Source: Otis tarda (Eukaryota > Chordata > Aves > Otidiformes > Otididae). Taken from it: 64,000 nucleotides of DNA. The stretch spans positions 11,984,001 through 12,048,000 of the forward strand of contig CM048560.1 of the NCBI GenBank assembly GCA_026413225.1, written 5' to 3'. Made by a program: the position numbers and the translations under genes. Of this stretch, positions 53,301 to 64,000 are shown one piece after another; positions within the stretch are counted from its first letter, which is position 1, and each line of letters begins with the position of its first letter. A model generated the notes under the pieces. It was not told where the DNA came from, did no database searches, and saw nothing but the letters and a program-made list of their open reading frames with translations.

Positions 53301-54496
53301 CCTAGCAGCCCCTCATGCCTCCTCCCAGGGCACCCGCTGCCCTCAGGGTGCCTCTGCATTTTTGTTTTCCTCCCACACCTGAATCTCAGCCTCCTCCTGA
53401 CACTTCTGCTTTTGCCTCTGTTCCTTAGCTCAGTCACAAAAGGTCCTTTGGAAAATAACCCAGCTCGTGGAGGATCTCTAGGGATGGAGCAGCCACCGGC
53501 AGGTTTTGCTCTGTGTAATGCCAGCATGTGGAGGAAATATCCTACAGGCAGCGAAGCCAAATTAGTTTCTCCTCTGATTTCTTCTCCTGAAGCCAATTAG
53601 CAGCTTTAACTCTACATGGTGCTGCCTCAGCTGTGCTCCCAACCCTTGCACCTGTGGGTCCCGTGGCTGCATCCATGCCCAGCTCCGCAGCACGAGCATG
53701 GGCCGTGTGTTGCCATCCTGCATTCAGGGACCCCGTGCATGGCCTGGTTGTCCCCAGGGGAGCATGGTCCTGCGACAGGTCTGGCTGGAAGGAGCTGGCG
53801 CCAGGCAGATGCAGCCCCCTCCCCGCCCAGAAGGATCCAGCCCTGCGGCTGACAGCCATGGGGGCTGTGACTGATCAGTCCCCAAAATAACATTCCTGCC
53901 CTTCTCCAGTTTCCCGGACCTGCGGGCTCCTCAGCAGCAGGATCATGCTGGGCTTACCGAGCAGGTGGCGAGCAGCTTACCCCATGCGATGGCGGCGATG
54001 CCCAGGTAGCAGATGCCACGAGAGCCCAGAGCCCACGTCCTCCCAGCAGATCGCAGTCCCGCAGCAGTGCCCTGCATGCCAGGGAGGGAGGGGTGAGCAT
54101 GCACGTCCCACGGGGGCTCACGCACCCCGCCATGCACCCACAGCCACCCCACAAGGGCTCGTTGCTTGTGCCAGCTTGCATGTGGGCACGCATGGTGCCG
54201 CTGGCCAGCTGTGGCTCCGCTGCAGAGAGGGCCCCTTCAGCGAGGCACTTTGGGCATAGGGCATGCCCTGTGGCCCCCATCCCTCCCTGCCCACCCAGAG
54301 CTGGGGTCTGCCTCCACAGCCACAGTGACCTGTACACCTGGCACGGCCTCACTGCCCGGGGTAGGGTCTCTCCAGGTGGACCTGAGTCTGTCCCGTGGAT
54401 CCTCAGCAGCGGCACCGGTTCCTGGCAGCGCCTCCCCTGAGTCCTTTGCAGGACAGACCCCGACTCACCCCTCGGGAAAGGAGCAGGACCTACCAT
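44040..54496 (-). CDS. SELP: SELP (P-selectin), complete, 11 CCP domains
   Basis: Calcium-dependent adhesion receptor of platelets and endothelium that tethers leukocytes through sialyl-Lewis-x glycans and PSGL-1. The coding part runs 54496 to 45073; the 3' UTR is inferred to 44040. The joined exons give 947 residues: signal peptide, C-type lectin domain (WTYHYS start; EPN and WND calcium motifs), EGF domain with six Cys, 11 CCP domains, one membrane segment and a tail ending [10 protein letters not shown], matching the human P-selectin end FTNAAFDPSP. That tail excludes E- and L-selectin. Human SELP has 9 CCPs (830 aa), so this is two longer. All exons join in phase. The gene lies tandem and upstream of ATF6. 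Confidence 0.93.
44057..44062 (-). terminator. Poly(A) signal AATAAA for SELP
   Basis: AATAAA on the minus strand, the first one seen downstream of the SELP stop in this GC-rich stretch, about 240 bp before the ATF6 start codon. Confidence 0.6.
44460..44900 (-). repeat. CR1 LINE 3' fragment
   Basis: Reverse-oriented CR1 text: CAACCTGGCCTTGAACGGTT, CATCCACCACTTCTCTGGGC, CAGGCTGAACAGCCCCAACT, CTGATCATCTTTGTGACC. It lies between the SELP stop codon and its putative terminal exon. Well preserved. Confidence 0.92.
45073..45127 (-). CDS. SELP: SELP cytoplasmic exon 2 with stop codon
   Basis: 55 nt from a TTTCCAG acceptor to TAA (45073-45075). It encodes [18 protein letters not shown]; human SHLGTYGVFTNAAFDPSP. 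The YGVF sorting motif of human becomes PGIF. One base after the stop there is a strong donor (AAG before GTGAGT), so the 3' UTR probably continues in another exon. Confidence 0.93.
45321..45351 (-). CDS. SELP: SELP cytoplasmic exon 1
   Basis: 31-nt mini-exon; TTACCAG acceptor, GTGAGAG donor. It encodes [10 protein letters not shown], aligned with human DDGKCPLNPH. It lacks the Cys that is palmitoylated in human (KCPLN becomes KKLLN). Confidence 0.82.
45745..45867 (-). CDS. SELP: SELP transmembrane exon
   Basis: 123 nt; CATTTCAG acceptor, GTACAG donor. It encodes EDSAPFLKQ, then [32 protein letters not shown]. Matches the human pattern ending GGTLLALLRKRF. Phase 1-1. Confidence 0.92.
46021..46206 (-). 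CDS. SELP: SELP CCP11 exon (membrane-proximal)
   Basis: 186 nt; CTCCAG acceptor, GTATAG donor. [40 protein letters not shown]. Diverged from the array, as CCP1 and CCP2 are, so the array is internal. Confidence 0.95.
46392..46577 (-). CDS. SELP: SELP CCP10 exon (array copy)
   Basis: 186 nt. [40 protein letters not shown], ending [12 protein letters not shown]. Met replaces the Thr found in the other copies (GSTC). Confidence 0.95.
46712..46897 (-). CDS. SELP: SELP CCP9 exon (array copy)
   Basis: 186 nt. [40 protein letters not shown], ending DAPHCEG as in CCP3. Confidence 0.95.
47035..47220 (-). CDS. SELP: SELP CCP8 exon (array copy)
   Basis: 186 nt. [40 protein letters not shown], ending [10 protein letters not shown]. 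The flanking introns on both sides are also near copies of each other. Confidence 0.95.
47354..47539 (-). CDS. SELP: SELP CCP7 exon (array copy)
   Basis: 186 nt. [40 protein letters not shown], ending [11 protein letters not shown]. The CQSGF variant is shared with CCP8, its downstream neighbour. Confidence 0.95.
47675..47860 (-). CDS. SELP: SELP CCP6 exon (array copy)
   Basis: 186 nt. [60 protein letters not shown]. The most diverged member of the array interior. Confidence 0.95.
47994..48179 (-). CDS. SELP: SELP CCP5 exon (array copy)
   Basis: 186 nt. [40 protein letters not shown]. All four CCP cysteines and the Trp of TGTWTGD are present. Confidence 0.95.
48314..48499 (-). CDS. SELP: SELP CCP4 exon (array copy)
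   Basis: 186 nt. [20 protein letters not shown] with [18 protein letters not shown]. The DWGEL and VLVG variants are shared only with CCP10. Confidence 0.95.
48628..48813 (-). CDS. SELP: SELP CCP3 exon (array copy)
   Basis: 186 nt. [40 protein letters not shown] and the rare ending GDAPHCEG, which is shared only with CCP9. Confidence 0.95.
48814..49443. other. SELP intron between CCP3 and CCP2
   Basis: 630 bp of non-repeated sequence; it marks the upstream edge of the tandem array. No exon seen. Confidence 0.6.
49444..49629 (-). CDS. SELP: SELP CCP2 exon
   Basis: 186 nt, phase 1-1. [39 protein letters not shown]. Related to, but diverged from, the CCP3-CCP10 array. Confidence 0.95.
49630..50941. 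other. SELP intron between CCP2 and CCP1
   Basis: 1.3 kb, GC-rich in part. Open frames here have no recognisable domain; no lost CCP copy was noticed. Confidence 0.55.
50942..51124 (-). CDS. SELP: SELP CCP1 exon
   Basis: 183 nt, phase 1-1. It encodes [20 protein letters not shown], then [20 protein letters not shown]; closest to human CCP1 (VLMNCSHPLGNFSFNSQC). Clearly outside the homogenised array. Confidence 0.95.
51237..51344 (-). CDS. SELP: SELP exon 4 (EGF domain)
   Basis: 108 nt, the standard selectin EGF exon size. It encodes [20 protein letters not shown] followed by [15 protein letters not shown], with six Cys; human has [27 protein letters not shown]. Phase 1 on both sides. Confidence 0.97.
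51445..51834 (-). CDS. SELP: SELP exon 3 (C-type lectin domain)
   Basis: 390 nt; TTGCAG acceptor, GTGAGC donor. It encodes [92 protein letters not shown] and KALCY. The calcium ligands of the EPN and WND motifs and the tyrosines equivalent to human Y48 and Y94 are kept. The residue aligned with human E88 is Gln (codon 51539-51541). Confidence 0.97.
51835..53980. other. SELP intron between signal-peptide and lectin exons
   Basis: 2.1 kb with no recognised exon or repeat. Confidence 0.6.
53981..54071 (-). CDS. SELP: SELP exon 2 (signal peptide)
   Basis: 91 nt after a pyrimidine-rich GCATGCAG acceptor, ending at GTAAGC. It encodes [19 protein letters not shown] and the hydrophobic core [12 protein letters not shown]. 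Signal cleavage is expected a few residues into exon 3, before WTYHYS. Leaves in phase 1. Confidence 0.8.
54494..54496 (-). CDS. SELP: SELP exon 1, coding part (start codon only)
   Basis: An ATG lies exactly against a GTAGGT donor (54488-54493), so exon 1 would contribute the 5' UTR and only the Met. Joining to the CAG acceptor before 54071 keeps frame. If this exon is not used, an in-frame ATG at 54077 serves with almost the same protein. Confidence 0.55.
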
Positions 54497-57400
54497 GTTG
54501 GCACCGCAGGCGCACCTTGCCCAGCCGCTGGCAGCGTGAGGCACGGTCTGGCCCTCGGCGGGCAGCAGTGCTCACACTTCCTCCGCGTGTGCAGAGCATT
54601 ACTCCCTGCTCTTGGCCTCTTCCCCTCCCACCCCAGCCCCGCTGCCAGCCCGCATCCTGCCCCACGCCTCCGCCTCCCCTACTGTGGGGCTCTCCTGCCC
54701 CCAAAGACCCCGATCCCAGACCGGGGCCAGAGGGAAACAGCGGGGTCAGCCCTGGCCGCGGCCCTGGTGGGACTCAGCTGGGCACCTGCCCCACGCCGTG
54801 GGAGCTGGGTGCATCCCCACGCTGCCCTGGGAGCCAACACTCAAGGAGCCAGGCCCACCTGAGCCCCCCGGGGGGTGCAAAAAGGTCCAGCCCCAGAGCA
54901 CCCAGACCTCTCCGACCCACCGTGTCCATGGCGCAGCGCCCACGCTGGTGGTTGAAGGACGGAGGAGGGATGAGGTGTGATGAGTTCCCAGACAGGCTGA
55001 GCGGGAGCATGGCTCGCAGCCTCCTGGCTCCTGCACCGGATGCTCTCTTCGCTCGCAGGCTTTTTGCTCTGGCTGTGAAACTTCATCTACCATTTATAAA
55101 CAGTTACTTACACAATGTATTTTCCTGTCTTTGCCTTTATGTCTTTATGATAAAGGTCCAAGAACATGCCAGAGGAACTTCCTCTGAGTTTTTAATATCC
55201 TTTATGAACTTCCACCATGCTTCAGGAACATGCCTCATTGTGTCCACCTCCCCTTGGATCACTCTTGAATCATCATAAATCTTTCCTTACCTCGTTCTGC
55301 TTCTAAGTAAAATTGCCTTGGCAGACAATTCTCTGCTCACTTCCAGCTAAAGTCAAAGCCAGAGCCATGCAGGTCACATGGATTTTCCAGTTTCAGAGAA
55401 ATTGATGGTGCTCCAGTGGGACTCATGCTAGACAAAAGGAGGAACCCATCCCACAAAAGCCATAACTCACTACAATTACTTTATACTTGGCCAGTGTAAA
55501 TTAAACTCAGTTCCTGTTTCTGAATATCTTCCTTGCAACATGTTTTACTGCAATTCTCTGTCTTTGTGGAGTTGCTGATAATGAGCCTGCATGTCCAGTA
55601 ATTCAGGAGTGCTTACTTTCTAGCAGCTCATGGGCAGAGGGTGCGGAATTACAGTAAGGGAAGAGGCAGCCGGGAGGGCAGAGATGCTGAGGGGCAGCTG
55701 CTGAGGCTGGAGAGCGTCTCCAAATGCTGAGGGTCAGCCGGGCAGGGTGGAAGCTGCCTCCCTCAGCGGTGGGAGACCCACTGAGACTTAGAGGGATGCT
55801 CATGGGTGCACAGCCCCGGGGTGGGGAGAGCAGGCTGTGCCCCTGCCAGTTTCACTTCTTCTGAAACCTGACATGGTAGGGCAGAGCAGTAGAAAAAATG
55901 TATCACCACCTTTATTTTTGTAACTAAAAATAGTTTCTGCTATTGTTTTAAAAATTGAAGCAAGGTGGCTGAGACACAGAGGCTGCTGCTGCTGCTAAAG
56001 GGCAGAACGTGGCCAAGTTCGAAGCTGTTTCTAGGGGCAGGTACACCCTGCCCACGGGTACCTGGGCTCAGAGAGGGGGTCCTGTGGGGCAGGATGGGTA
56101 CTGAGGGTTGCTTTGCAGGTAACAGGAAAAAGTACATGTGGTGGGAGGGAGAGAAGACCCGAATCAGCTCTGTAGCTGGCTAATCGCCAGAGGCTCTTTC
56201 ACATCTCCAGTGGTTTCCAAGACTGGTTCCTGGGAAGGATTCAGGATGCTGCAGGGCACATGCTCCCCGCTGGGTTCCTGCCACCCTGCTTACCAAGGAA
56301 GGGCTCGTCCCTGTCTTACGTGCTGAGCAGTGCAGGGATTTCCCAGGCAGCAGGGTGGGGCGTCCTGTCCCCCCCCGGCCGCCCCTCCGAGGGCACAGTG
56401 CAAGCCAGCACGAGTGCCCCATTCCCACCTCCAAACCACTGCCACGGGTGCTGTGCAGCTGGCCAGTGGCATTGGGCAACCCAGCCACAGGCTGCGACCA
56501 CAGGGCTTGCTGGGGGGAAGCGGCTCGGCGGCTGCAGCCCGGGCTGATGCTCTGCTCCCTCTTGGCGTGCTCGCCATGCGCAGGGCAGGGTGTGATGCCT
56601 GCACAAATATCTGAACAGCGCTGGGAGCACCCAGGTGTGGATGGCACCCATGGCGCCAGAGGCTGTATGTGCTGCATGGGGAGGTGCGCACAGGCAGAGG
56701 TGAGCAGATACCCCAGGGCTTAGCCTCTGCAGACCACCAGGGCCAAGTCCAGGCTGGGCCCCAAAATGTGTCCGCAGGGAGTGCCTGGCACCTGGTGGAG
56801 AGACATCCTGGGGGCTGCAAGTGGAAGGGGCACCCCCATCATGACCACACCACACCCTTTCCCTGTGCAGAGGCATACTTGTGTGGGTTTTTGGCAGAGG
56901 CTCCCACCCCGCGGTGACACAGCCTGTTCCCTTCCTTGTGCAATGTTCCCCAGAAAACCGCAGAGGAACCGAGTCACCCTGACACAGCCTGTCCGGCTCG
57001 GCTGCCACAAGTGATACAGTGGGCACCTTCCTGGGGAGCCCCCTGCACCCCCACCGCCGGGGAGGGCTCAGCAGCCCACCGCAGCAAGGAGGCACCCAGC
57101 AGCACCTCTACAGAAGCGTGGGTGGCGTGGTACTGGCAAAGACCCACACCAGCCCCGCTGCTGCCATCCCCCCGCTCCACCCTGGGGACCAAGGTGGCTC
57201 TCTCTGAGGCTTTAGAGGCACCTTGTTAGTGCGGGCAGGGGACAGCTCCCCCCACTTCAGGTGTTTGTTCCAAAGAGTGTCCCTCAGCTGCAGGGTGCCT
57301 TTGGCCACATCCCTGAGCTGCAGGGTGCCTTTGGGCACGTCTTCCAGCGCGACGCCAGGCCTGCAGCCTGAGCAGACGGACCCTCCTCCGACAGCCCTGG

Positions 57401-59370
57401 AGGAAAGCAGCACCCGATAAAATCTTTCTCACAATTTGAAAGTGTTTGGCCACAGGAAGATGTGTTATCAAGTGCCACCCTGGCTTGGAGGGGATGAGAT
57501 GGTTGCAAGGATTAGCCGGGACCAGAAAAATGGAGATGCTTCCAAGACAGCCCAGGGGCCACGGCACCCCATACCCACCACCCACATGGACCTCATGGCA
57601 CTGGGGCAGCCCCAGCTGTGGGATGCAGGTGTACTTTTGTGCAAATCACTCCTGCCTACTCTACCCGGTCCCTCTCAGACATGTTTTTTTGATCTCAGCT
57701 GTAGGATAGCTTTCTGCCTTGCACCTTTGCCCCCCCACGCCGGTGATGGCGAGCCTTTTCACTAGGCGCCACTGCCAGCCGGGTACCCCTGCCTGTGGTG
57801 CTTGCCAGCTCCCTGGTGCCTGGCACAGATAAGGGTTTGCCAAACAGGATGCCGGGGGCGTAGATAATGCCGAAGTTATCTCACTGCTTCTGTGGTAGGG
57901 AGTAAACAAGCGTCTCTGCCCCCCTCGGGGAATCCCAGCCAGGGCCTCTGCCTGCCAGCGGCCTGGGGCACAGGGTGGGTACAGGGTGTTGGGGTGCAGC
58001 TGCAGGGATGCGCCGTATCCAGGGGCAGCCCTACAGCCACGCAGGCAGCCCTTGCCCTAAGTGAGAGCAGAACCACCCAGCCTGCAGAGCCAGGAACTGC
58101 CATCGCTCTGTCTGTGCCGTCTCGCTTTCCACAGTGCTTTGCATCCCTGGAAGGCTGGGATGGGCCACCAACCTGCCTGGCCTTCCCTTGATGGCACCCG
58201 TCTTCCCAGCATGACCTAGAGCCATCAGGCTGGCTCAGTGCGGGGGCAACCCAGGTGGTGGAGGCGTTGGCAGCTGATGGAGCAGGCCACCAGTGCCCCG
58301 GACATCACCGGTGCTTTTGTCATGTGTCTGGTTTAATGCAGATATTTCAGTCTCCTCCTGTCTCACAAAGCAAGCCCAGAGACAGATTTCTCTGTTTGTC
58401 ACCTCTGTCACCCTCTGTGCGCTACTGCCTCCTCCCCTCCCCTCTTGTCTGGCTCTTTGCAGCATGGACTTTGTCCTCCCCTGCTCCCCAGGCAGAGCAG
58501 CTGCAGCCTGCCGGGGGCCAGTGGGTGAACATACTCAGCACTGAGAGCTGCCTCTCTAGCCAGGGCCAGCCCCTGCGGAGCAAACAATGTCCTCTCCTCC
58601 GGCATCCCCTCCGGCAGGCACCAAGTCTAGCTGCCTTTTCCCCTGGGACAGAAGTGTCCTTAAGGATGTTCTTCACCTTTTGTCAGGCCAAGGCTGAGCT
58701 TTCCTCTTCTCTTTCTCACCTTCCTGCTTCAGCACAGCCGGCAGTTTGATGCTTGCTCCCTTGGGATCTTGATTATCTTTCTGCTCCAAGGAGCTACTGT
58801 GTCCTGTGACTTGCCAGTCTATTTAAATTGCTGATTTATTTTTTGCAGGTAGGGCAGGTGCTGGCACAATGTGCATTTTAAGGTCTTTTTTACATCTCAA
58901 ACACTTTGCAGATCTACAAACTGCCCTGTCCATACTGCCCACGCTGTTGCAAACTGCCAGGCTTTGCCCTGTGCTGAGTCCCCTGGGTGCAGGACCCCAG
59001 GGACAGGGTAGCCCCGTCTGAATTGCTGCTGCTGTGGCCATCCAGCTCTCCATGCACGGGGTCGGCGGTGCTTGCTGAAGCTGCCTCCCTCTAACGATCC
59101 TGACTTTTGGGGCAAACCCCTGCAAGGAAAAAACAAAAGATAAAATAACAAGGGGAAGGATGCTCGTAACCATTTGTTGTCACTTTGGAAATTAATTCCT
59201 CCTCCTCTGACCTCTCACAGCTCTGCTTTAAGAGCAAGATGGTTACAAACACCAATTTAACTGTGCTTCAGCCATGGCCAGAGAGGCACAGGCTCCTCCA
59301 CAGCTGAGCAGCAAAAGCAAAAAGTCTTTTCTGCACTTTTCTGCTAGGAAATGGCAAGGCAACATCGGGA
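54497..59370. other. Intergenic region, no recognised gene
   Basis: Holds the SELP promoter side (near 54.5 kb, GC-rich) and several GC-rich stretches with long chance open frames on both strands, none with a recognisable domain or plausible splice chain. A 30-bp unit around CAGCTGCAGGGTGCCTTTGG is duplicated in tandem near 57280-57340. A lineage-specific gene cannot be excluded. Confidence 0.5.
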
Positions 59371-59387
59371 GTGCTTTCCTAGCTTCT

Positions 59388-59400
59388 TTTTATTTTTATT
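59388..59400 (-). terminator. Poly(A) signals for the PI-PLC gene
   Basis: Two AATAAA hexamers back to back on the minus strand (59395-59400 and 59388-59393), about 240 bp after the stop codon. Confidence 0.5.
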
Positions 59401-59635
59401 TACCTTTGAAACAAAAAAGACTGTTTTGCAGAGAGGCATTTCGGGTGGACTCATGGGCCCGAGAGGAGGCAAGGCAGGACCTTCTCTCTCTACCCATCCC
59501 TGCTGCTCTGCCGGGGACTCAGCTGGCCCAGCCCCGCACTGGGACTGTACCTGGCTCCTCAGGGGACAGTGGCTGCTCCCTGGGCTGCCTGCTCCGACCA
59601 CAGCCACCAAGTCTCCTCTGCCACTTCCGGTGCCA

Positions 59636-60697
59636 TCACACAGTCCTCCCGCGAAGCCTTCTCCGTGCCCAGCAAGAGCCAGAAACTTGCTTTTGCTCTA
59701 CAGGTGCTGATGTTCTTCGGCAGAGACGTCGAGCCGGGAGCAGTGTCTGTCCCGATGGACACCGGCACGGGCAGTGAGCGGAGCTGTGCCGGCGCCTGTC
59801 CCCTCTGCCACAGGGGTGCTGCGAGGGTGCTGCGGGGCTGCTGAGGGCCGCCGGGATGTGTCTGCTGGCCTGCAAGGCATTGCTCTCCACGATGAGCCGG
59901 AGGAGCCCTGCCCCGGGGAAGTCCATGATGACCACCCCCCAGCGCACGGGCTGCCCCCTCCAGCGCCGCAGGTGCTGGTAGCAGCGGGGGTTCACAAAGC
60001 GGGCCACCTCCTCGGGGCAGGTGAAGAGCCCATTGCCGGAGCAGAAGGTGAGGTGCATGGTGGTGGGGTCTCCGCCGGCTGCTCTCTCCAGGTGCCGCCG
60101 CGCCCGGGCCCACTTGCGCTCCAGCGAGAGCACATTCCAGGCATCGCTGATGCTCAGCTGCTCGTAGGGGATGCCCAGCACCTCCCGCGCCAGCGCCTCC
60201 AGCACCACGATCTTCCCTCGCACCTGGCCCAGTGTTGGCACCTCCTCCCGGCACCACACACGGCCCCGTCCCTCCTCCAGCAAGCACCGCTGCAGCCGGG
60301 TGGCGAAGCCAGGCCGAGGGAAGATGGACAACTCCTCCTTGATGCGCATGAGCACGGCCTCACCGGGGTGGGCGCGGAGGAAGCGCAGGGTGCGGCGCAG
60401 GACCCCCCGCAGGCTGGCCCGCTGGAAGGTGCAGAGGTGGTAGACCTGGAGCTCGCCCCGCGCCAGCTTGCAGCGTACATCCAGGAAGCGGACGCCGGCC
60501 GCCAGCTGGGCCTCCAGGCCCCAGCTCTGGCACCGCAGGCGCCGGCCGCCGAACAGGCTGAGGGAGTCATGGGTGCCAGGGATGGAGAGACGGGAGAGGG
60601 GCAGGGCATTGGGGAGCCCAGCCATCCAGTCGGGGCAGCAGGCTGCTGGCTGGGGCGTGCAGTCGAATGCCGCGCTGCGCCGGCACCGCGCCTCCAT
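59636..60697 (-). CDS. PI-PLC X-domain protein, bacterial-type-like
   Basis: Putative phosphatidylinositol-specific phospholipase C of the PI-PLC X family (PF00388 type). The uninterrupted frame from ATG 60697 gives 353 residues. PLSRLSIPGTHDSLSLFGG carries the first catalytic His (H43); GVRFLDVRC supplies the conserved Arg (R75); GELQVYHLC the second His (H87); and VVIMDFPGAGLLRLIV is the typical last strand. Spacing H43-R75-H87 resembles bacterial PI-PLC (H32, R69, H82). No EF-hand, PH, Y or C2 domain is present, unlike animal PLC-beta/gamma/delta. The last ~80 residues are Arg/Cys/Ser-rich and unconserved-looking. An upstream ATG at 60790 is also in frame, and a possible acceptor (TCCTCCATGGCAG) ends near 60748, so the 5' end is open. 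Two AATAAA follow the stop by about 240 bp. Head to head with HTATIP2. Confidence 0.75.
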   Translation of the reverse strand: MEARCRRSAAFDCTPQPAACCPDWMAGLPNALPLSRLSIPGTHDSLSLFGGRRLRCQSWGLEAQLAAGVRFLDVRCKLARGELQVYHLCTFQRASLRGVLRRTLRFLRAHPGEAVLMRIKEELSIFPRPGFATRLQRCLLEEGRGRVWCREEVPTLGQVRGKIVVLEALAREVLGIPYEQLSISDAWNVLSLERKWARARRHLERAAGGDPTTMHLTFCSGNGLFTCPEEVARFVNPRCYQHLRRWRGQPVRWGVVIMDFPGAGLLRLIVESNALQASRHIPAALSSPAAPSQHPCGRGDRRRHSSAHCPCRCPSGQTLLPARRLCRRTSAPVEQKQVSGSCWARRRLRGRTV

Positions 60698-60790
60698 GCC
60701 GCCAGGAGAGCGGGTGCCCCGGCGCCTGGCCAGCCCCACCGAGCCCTGCCATGGAGGAAAAGCAGACCATGAGCAGCGGGAGCACTGCAT

Positions 60791-61601
60791 GGCTCCCCAT
60801 GCATCTCGCTCCCACCTCTCCCCAGAGATATCCCCACCATCCCACGAACCCCTATAGCGCACTACGTGCCCCATACGTGCTGCTGCCGAGCCCCAACGCA
60901 TCCCAGCCTCCCCCTCCTGCACCCACCTGGCTTTGCCGGCGGCCTCGGGGTGCAGCCCGCCCGACACGGGGTGCGCGTCCGTGGGTGCCGGCGGCACACT
61001 GGCCGGCGGAGCGGGATGCTGGCCATTAACCCGGTGACGGTCATGACGCGCGTCCTGCCTCGCAGGTGGCACGTGCGCCCGGGATTCACCCTCGGCCCGC
61101 AGCCGCGGGGAGCACTCAGCGGACACGTCGGGCTGGAAAAATCGCCCGGCTGCTCCCGAAAGCAGCCATTCAGGCCTCTGCACCTCCCTCCCTCCCCAGG
61201 AATCAGGACAAACGGGATCGCCACGCCGCAGGGCCCCTTGACGTGACCCGTGGGAGTCATGCCCTGGCCCCCCGGGTGACAACTGCCATCGTGAGGGACC
61301 ACGGCCAGGCAGAGATGTGGAGCAGGGGGTCTGTGCGAGGGTTCCCCGGGACATGGGCTCTGTCCCCTCGCTCGTCAGGCACCAGCTGCTCCATACCCGA
61401 GTCACGGCGAGGTGGCTGCCCGTGAGCAGGGCTGGGGTGCGAACGCCACGGCCGTGGCCAGGTTTGGGGGGCGGGGTGCAGGTGTGTGTGTGACACTTCC
61501 TGCCTGGTAGGCAGCGCACGCTGGGCCCTGTGTTTTTTGGGGAGGAGCCGGGAAACACCGGGCGGGCAGCGGAGACGGTCGTTCCCCGCCCCACCTTCAA
61601 C
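60791..61601. promoter_or_regulatory. Shared 5' region of PI-PLC gene and HTATIP2
   Basis: About 0.8 kb of GC-rich DNA separates the divergent starts. At the HTATIP2 start, AACATGGCGGC fits the YY1 consensus AANATGGCGGC, often found just downstream of TATA-less starts. An upstream exon of the PLC gene may lie here but was not identified. Confidence 0.5.
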
Positions 61602-63805
<2,204 letters not shown>

Positions 63806-64000
63806 AGCAGAAGGGATGGGCAGGAAAGAGCTTGACTCACCGTTCAGATGCTCTCCTGGGCTGAGGATGAATGCAGGTGTGTGAGAGGAGCGGGGTGCTC
63901 GCATGGCTAACGTGGAGACAGAGGTGCACTTCTCTGTGTGGCAGCTGATTCTGTCAAGTGATCGAAAAACGCAGGTGCTGGATGGTGGGTGAGGAGAAAC

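Noticed and set aside
45073..54496. Assignment of the selectin as E- or L-selectin
   Set aside because: L-selectin has two CCPs, and both lack the FTNAA-D tail; the tail and CCP1 match P-selectin.
56180..57095. Overlapping minus-strand frames up to 259 codons in the SELP-PLC intergenic region
   Set aside because: No domain, no consistent splice pattern, and comparable frames exist on the other strand, as expected for GC-rich non-coding DNA.

Overview
The window is vertebrate nuclear DNA, almost certainly from a bird. The evidence is short spliced exons with GT/AG borders, CR1 LINE fragments (one keeping the ATTCTGTG/ATTCTATG 3' tail), and an avian-type retroviral LTR. I cannot name the species. 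I recognise four genes. Most other long open frames are chance frames in GC-rich DNA or mirror frames of real exons.

Layout: (1) About 1-43818, minus strand: ATF6 (ATF6-alpha), the ER-stress sensor. Fourteen coding exons can be placed, giving 572 codons. The exons for the last ~100 residues of the luminal domain were not found and probably lie left of base 1. Its introns hold CR1 fragments and a 1153-bp solo LTR. (2) 44040-54496, minus strand: SELP (P-selectin), a complete gene model of 947 codons plus stop. It has a lectin domain, an EGF domain, 11 CCP (sushi) domains, a transmembrane exon and a short tail ending in NAAYDANL. Eight of the CCP exons form a tandem array with a period of about 320 bp. 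(3) 54497-59370: intergenic DNA with no recognised gene. (4) 59636-60697/60790, minus strand: a PI-PLC X-domain protein resembling the bacterial type. (5) 61602-63805, plus strand: HTATIP2 (TIP30/CC3), five exons, complete, arranged head to head with the PLC gene.

SELP and ATF6 lie in tandem. The SELP poly(A) signal is only about 240 bp from the ATF6 start codon, across a CpG-rich stretch with an ATF6-type TGACGTGG site, a GC box and a 39-base poly-C run. In human these two genes are several megabases apart on 1q and HTATIP2 is on 11p, so the neighbourhood is rearranged relative to mammals. The genes do not form a common pathway: ATF6 acts in the unfolded protein response, SELP in leukocyte and platelet adhesion, HTATIP2 is an SDR-like regulator, and the PLC is a putative phosphoinositide enzyme.

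The most unusual content is the expanded, partly homogenised CCP array of SELP, a non-conserved residue at a key ligand-binding position of its lectin domain, and the PI-PLC gene. I see no CRISPR array, operon or prokaryotic-type system.
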